NCBI GenBank assembly: GCA_003024985.2
Contig: PXIH01S0015010.1
Source of the DNA: Euperipatoides rowelli
Lineage: Eukaryota; Onychophora; Udeonychophora; Euonychophora; Peripatopsidae
Strand: one strand, 5' to 3'
DNA: 11,541 bases
This document shows, in pieces, positions 9,487 through 11,541 of this stretch (positions are counted from its first letter, which is position 1; the number at the start of each line of letters is the position of its first letter). The notes beneath the pieces were generated by a model. The model had not been told where the DNA came from. It did not search any database and worked only from the letters and a program-made list of their open reading frames with translations. The translations under genes were made by a program, and so were the position numbers.

Positions 9487-9850
9487 GGGTTTAAGAACAC
9501 TTCTGAGTCAAAGGTGACTTCTGGTTTGGGGAGGGGGAACATCCTGTTGCTTAGAGGTATAATAGGAGTTTTAAGCTTACACATCCAGTTTATGATGCCA
9601 CTTCCGGTGGTTTCTGGAACAATCTAGGTCAAAAGTCACTTCCGGTTTAAGCATATAAACCCAAGATGGCCAACGTCATGTTCCTGTTTCTTAAAGGTAT
9701 AGGAGATTTTTAGACTTACACTTCCAGTTTATGATGTCACTTCCTGGGGGGGGGGGGTTCTGGAACAATCTAATTCAAAGATCACAACCAGTTAAAATCC
9801 AAGAAGGTTGCCATCCAGTTTCTATTTCTTAAAGGTAAGATGGTTTTAGA
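9487..9850 (+). repeat. Tandem repeats of about 137 bp on the left flank of the foldback element
   Basis: The phrase CTTACAC...CCAGTTTATGATG recurs at 9576, 9715 and 9851 (steps of 139 and 136 bp). Each copy continues with the same order: GTCACTTCC, a GGTGGTTTCTGGAACAATCT-type stretch, GGTCAAAAGTCACTTCCGG, CCAAGATGGCCAAC, and a T-rich end with TTAAAGGTA. A partial copy (GAACACTTCTGAGTCAAAGG onward) starts near 9487. The copy starting near 9715 has a run of 12 G (9746-9757) where the others read GGTGGTTT. The unit equals the outermost part of the left arm of the adjoining inverted repeat, so it appears to have been multiplied on that side only. Confidence 0.88.
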
Positions 9851-10478
9851 CTTACACTTTTAGTTTATGATGTCACTTCTTGGTGGTTTCTGGGAACATC
9901 TAGGTCAAAGGCATATGGGGTTTTATAGGATATGATGTCACTTCCTGTCCAGAAAGTCCAAGATGGATGACTTCTGGTCCTCCATGTTAGCCACTTATTA
10001 TTCAAAAAAATCCAAGATGGCCAACTTTTGGAGCTATGATGTCACTTACAGTTTTGGTTAAAAATAATTTTTGGTCACAAGATGTAACTTCCAGTCTCAA
10101 TCAACTCCAAATAAATTCTTGAGTTTGCCCAATACTTTTCAAGATGGCGGTACTTCCAGTTTTGGAGTTAAGACATCACTTTCAGATTTCACTCAAAAAG
10201 TGCATTTTCGTATATTATTTCTAGTTGCCACAGCCTTGGTTTCAATAAGCTAATCAAACTCTACATTTTCAGATACCCCACTTTCAAAACAACAAAATTT
10301 GAACTCAGACGATGTTGTCTACCTTATAAATGTATAATGATATCATATTTTAACAAGCTATAATTGTGAATCACTTAAACATGAAGGTTAATTCTTTTAA
10401 AAATTATGTATCTCTCCAACCGTGATCCTAGAAACATGGGGTTTAAACTCCTGTGTATAAAAAAATTGAGCTCTACAA
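9851..10478 (+). repeat. Left arm of the inverted repeat
   Basis: About 630 bp. It contains several copies of the module ATGATGTCACTT (9867, 9932, 10036, and the variant GACATCACTT near 10172) with CAAGATGG-type motifs at about 9959, 10013 and 10140. Its inner part (10364-10478) is palindromic in places: GTTTAAACTCC at 10441 is nearly self-complementary and is matched in the right arm. Confidence 0.82.
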
Positions 10479-10523
10479 CATTTACTTGCCACTCAAAATT
10501 ATATTTATTCATCGTGTTAATTT

Positions 10524-11170
10524 TTGTAGAGCTCATTTTGTTGATGCCCAGGAGTTTAAACTCCATGATTCTAGGATGAATGGTTGAGGAAATACAACAT
10601 TTTTACAAGAATTCTGCTTCATGCTCAAGTGATTCACAATAAATATGTTATTATAGATTGCCAACATAATTCTATGACTCAACATTGTCCGATTTCTAGT
10701 TTTTTTTTAAAGAGGGGTGCCTGAAATTGTAGAGTTTTATTATCTTATTGAAAATGTTGTTGTGGTAATTGGATGTGTTACACAAAAATGTACTTTTTGA
10801 GTGAAAACCAGAAGTGCCATCATAACATGAAAACCAGAATGGCCACCATGTTGAAAATTAGTGGCCAACTCTGAAATTTATTTGTCGTCGATGGGGACTG
10901 GAAGTGATATTGTGTAACCAAAAATTAGTTTTGATCAAAATCGGAAAGTGACATCTTAACTCCAAAACCAGAAGTTGGCCATCTCCAATTTTTTGTAACA
11001 GGAAGTGGCTACTGCACATGACTGGAAATCAGCCATCTTGGAATTTTCTGGAACAGTAATTGATGTCATCATATCCTATAAAATCATATATATCTTTCTG
11101 GAACAGAAAGTGACCACTGCCCAGTATGTGACTTTTGATCTAGATTGTTCATCATAAACTAAAGTGTAAG
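10524..11170 (-). repeat. Right arm of the inverted repeat
   Basis: About 647 bp, the complement of the left arm. It carries the same modules in reverse: CCAGAAGTGCCATCATAAC (about 10808), GGAAGTGATAT (about 10900), GAAAGTGACATCTTAACTCC (about 10944), GTTGGCCATC (about 10975), CAGCCATCTTGG (about 11031) and CAGAAAGTGACC (about 11104). It stops at the position matching the innermost of the left tandem units; the sequence after 11170 no longer resembles the unit. Confidence 0.82.
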
Positions 11171-11504
11171 CATCATAATAAAGACCCCAACTATAGGATT
11201 GTACTAACTACAGTTATTTGTAATCAAATGGAACTAAAATGGAGAAAAATAGTTTTTGGCACCAATATGTTGCCAAAATGAAATCTACATAATGGAAACA
11301 AGAAAGAAGTTATTTTTTATTCATCAAGCATATAATAACAAAAAATTAGATAAAAACTTAATGTCTTCAACCAAAAAAAAAATTAATTAATTAATGTTTA
11401 TGTTGTATCCTAAACTAGGATCAGGGCTGGTCCACATTGATGGCCCAGCAGGTTTTAGCAATTTCCCTATTTATGTCTAAACAATATATAGAATAGACAC
11501 TCAC
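11171..11504. other. AT-rich DNA with a TTAA simple repeat
   Basis: No gene is recognised. A run of 10 A passes into three TTAA units (11373-11394). The final part (about 11405-11504) is less AT-rich and would be the start of an intron if the splice donor at 11499-11504 on the minus strand is real. Confidence 0.5.
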
Positions 11505-11541
11505 CTTCAAGCTGGCATATTGGAGAACACTTCGTTGTCCA
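11505..11541 (-). other. Candidate 3' end of a host-gene exon with splice donor
   Basis: On the minus strand the last 37 bases are open in two frames (WTTKCSPICQLE or GQRSVLQYASLK) and end in GAAG followed by GTGAGT, a strong match to the 5' splice-site consensus AG|GTRAGT. The donor GT lies at 11503-11504. This would be an exon entering from beyond the right edge with its intron running leftwards. Only 37 bases are visible, so neither the protein nor even its coding status can be judged; a chance GTGAGT is quite possible. Confidence 0.28.

Larger units (their letters stand above)
9851..11170. mobile_element. Foldback-type non-autonomous element: giant imperfect inverted repeat
   Basis: The left arm, reversed and complemented, aligns with the right arm in the same order along its whole length. 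Paired landmarks: CTTACACTTT (9851) with AAAGTGTAAG (11161-11170); TATAGGATATGATGTCA (about 9925) with TGATGTCATCATATCCTATA (about 11060); CACTCAAAAAGTGCA (about 10190) with TACTTTTTGAGTGA (about 10791); TTGTGAATCAC (10364) with GTGATTCACAA (10629); GAGCTCTACAA (10468) with TTGTAGAGCTC (10524). All share a centre at about 10501-10510. No transposase or other coding sequence lies inside; the open stretches at 10071-10253 (plus) and 10375-10566 (minus) fall within the arms and are chance. Foldback-like DNA transposons and large MITEs look like this. The arms have diverged and carry indels, so it is old. Termini and target-site duplication were not resolved. Confidence 0.85.

Noticed and set aside
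10071-10566. Open stretches at 10071-10253 (plus) and 10375-10566 (minus)
   Set aside because: Both fall inside the arms of the inverted repeat, with no domain and no conservation of frame between arms.
1-11541. A new multi-gene system
   Set aside because: No intact gene beyond transposon relics is present; the only structure with novelty potential is the foldback repeat region at 9487-11170.

Overview
This is an AT-rich animal nuclear window, probably from an invertebrate such as an arthropod or mollusc; the taxon is inferred only from composition and the transposon types. There is no sign of bacterial organisation: no operons, ribosome binding sites, tRNA or rRNA genes. No intact protein-coding gene is visible. 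The content is repeats and decayed transposons, with one possible host exon end at the right edge.

Layout: a 32-bp minisatellite (1-187); AT-rich spacer with a small hairpin motif (188-1189); a nearly full-length but dead two-ORF LINE on the plus strand (about 1190-5542). Its ORF1 relic carries a damaged CCHC zinc knuckle. Its ORF2 relic runs endonuclease, reverse transcriptase, C-terminal zinc motif, followed by a 14-nt poly(A). Next come about 2.3 kb of AT-rich DNA without genes (5543-7830) and a region of short palindromes and a dispersed 22-bp motif (7831-8890). A minus-strand 3' fragment of a second, unrelated LINE follows (8963-9372).

The most unusual structure is at 9487-11170. It is a very long imperfect inverted repeat (arms about 630 and 647 bp around a 45-nt spacer), extended on its left side by tandem copies of about 137 bp made from the arm's outer end. 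Both arms are built from a recurring module that reads, in one orientation, GGAAGTGACATCATA, then CCAAAA, then GGCCATCTTGG. These resemble the ETS, CRE and YY1 binding motifs of animal promoters. It looks like a non-autonomous foldback transposon with no coding capacity.

At the right edge (11505-11541, minus strand) an open stretch ends in a consensus 5' splice donor, the only hint of a host gene. The two LINEs, the foldback element and the minisatellite appear to be independent insertions or expansions; nothing shows them working together.
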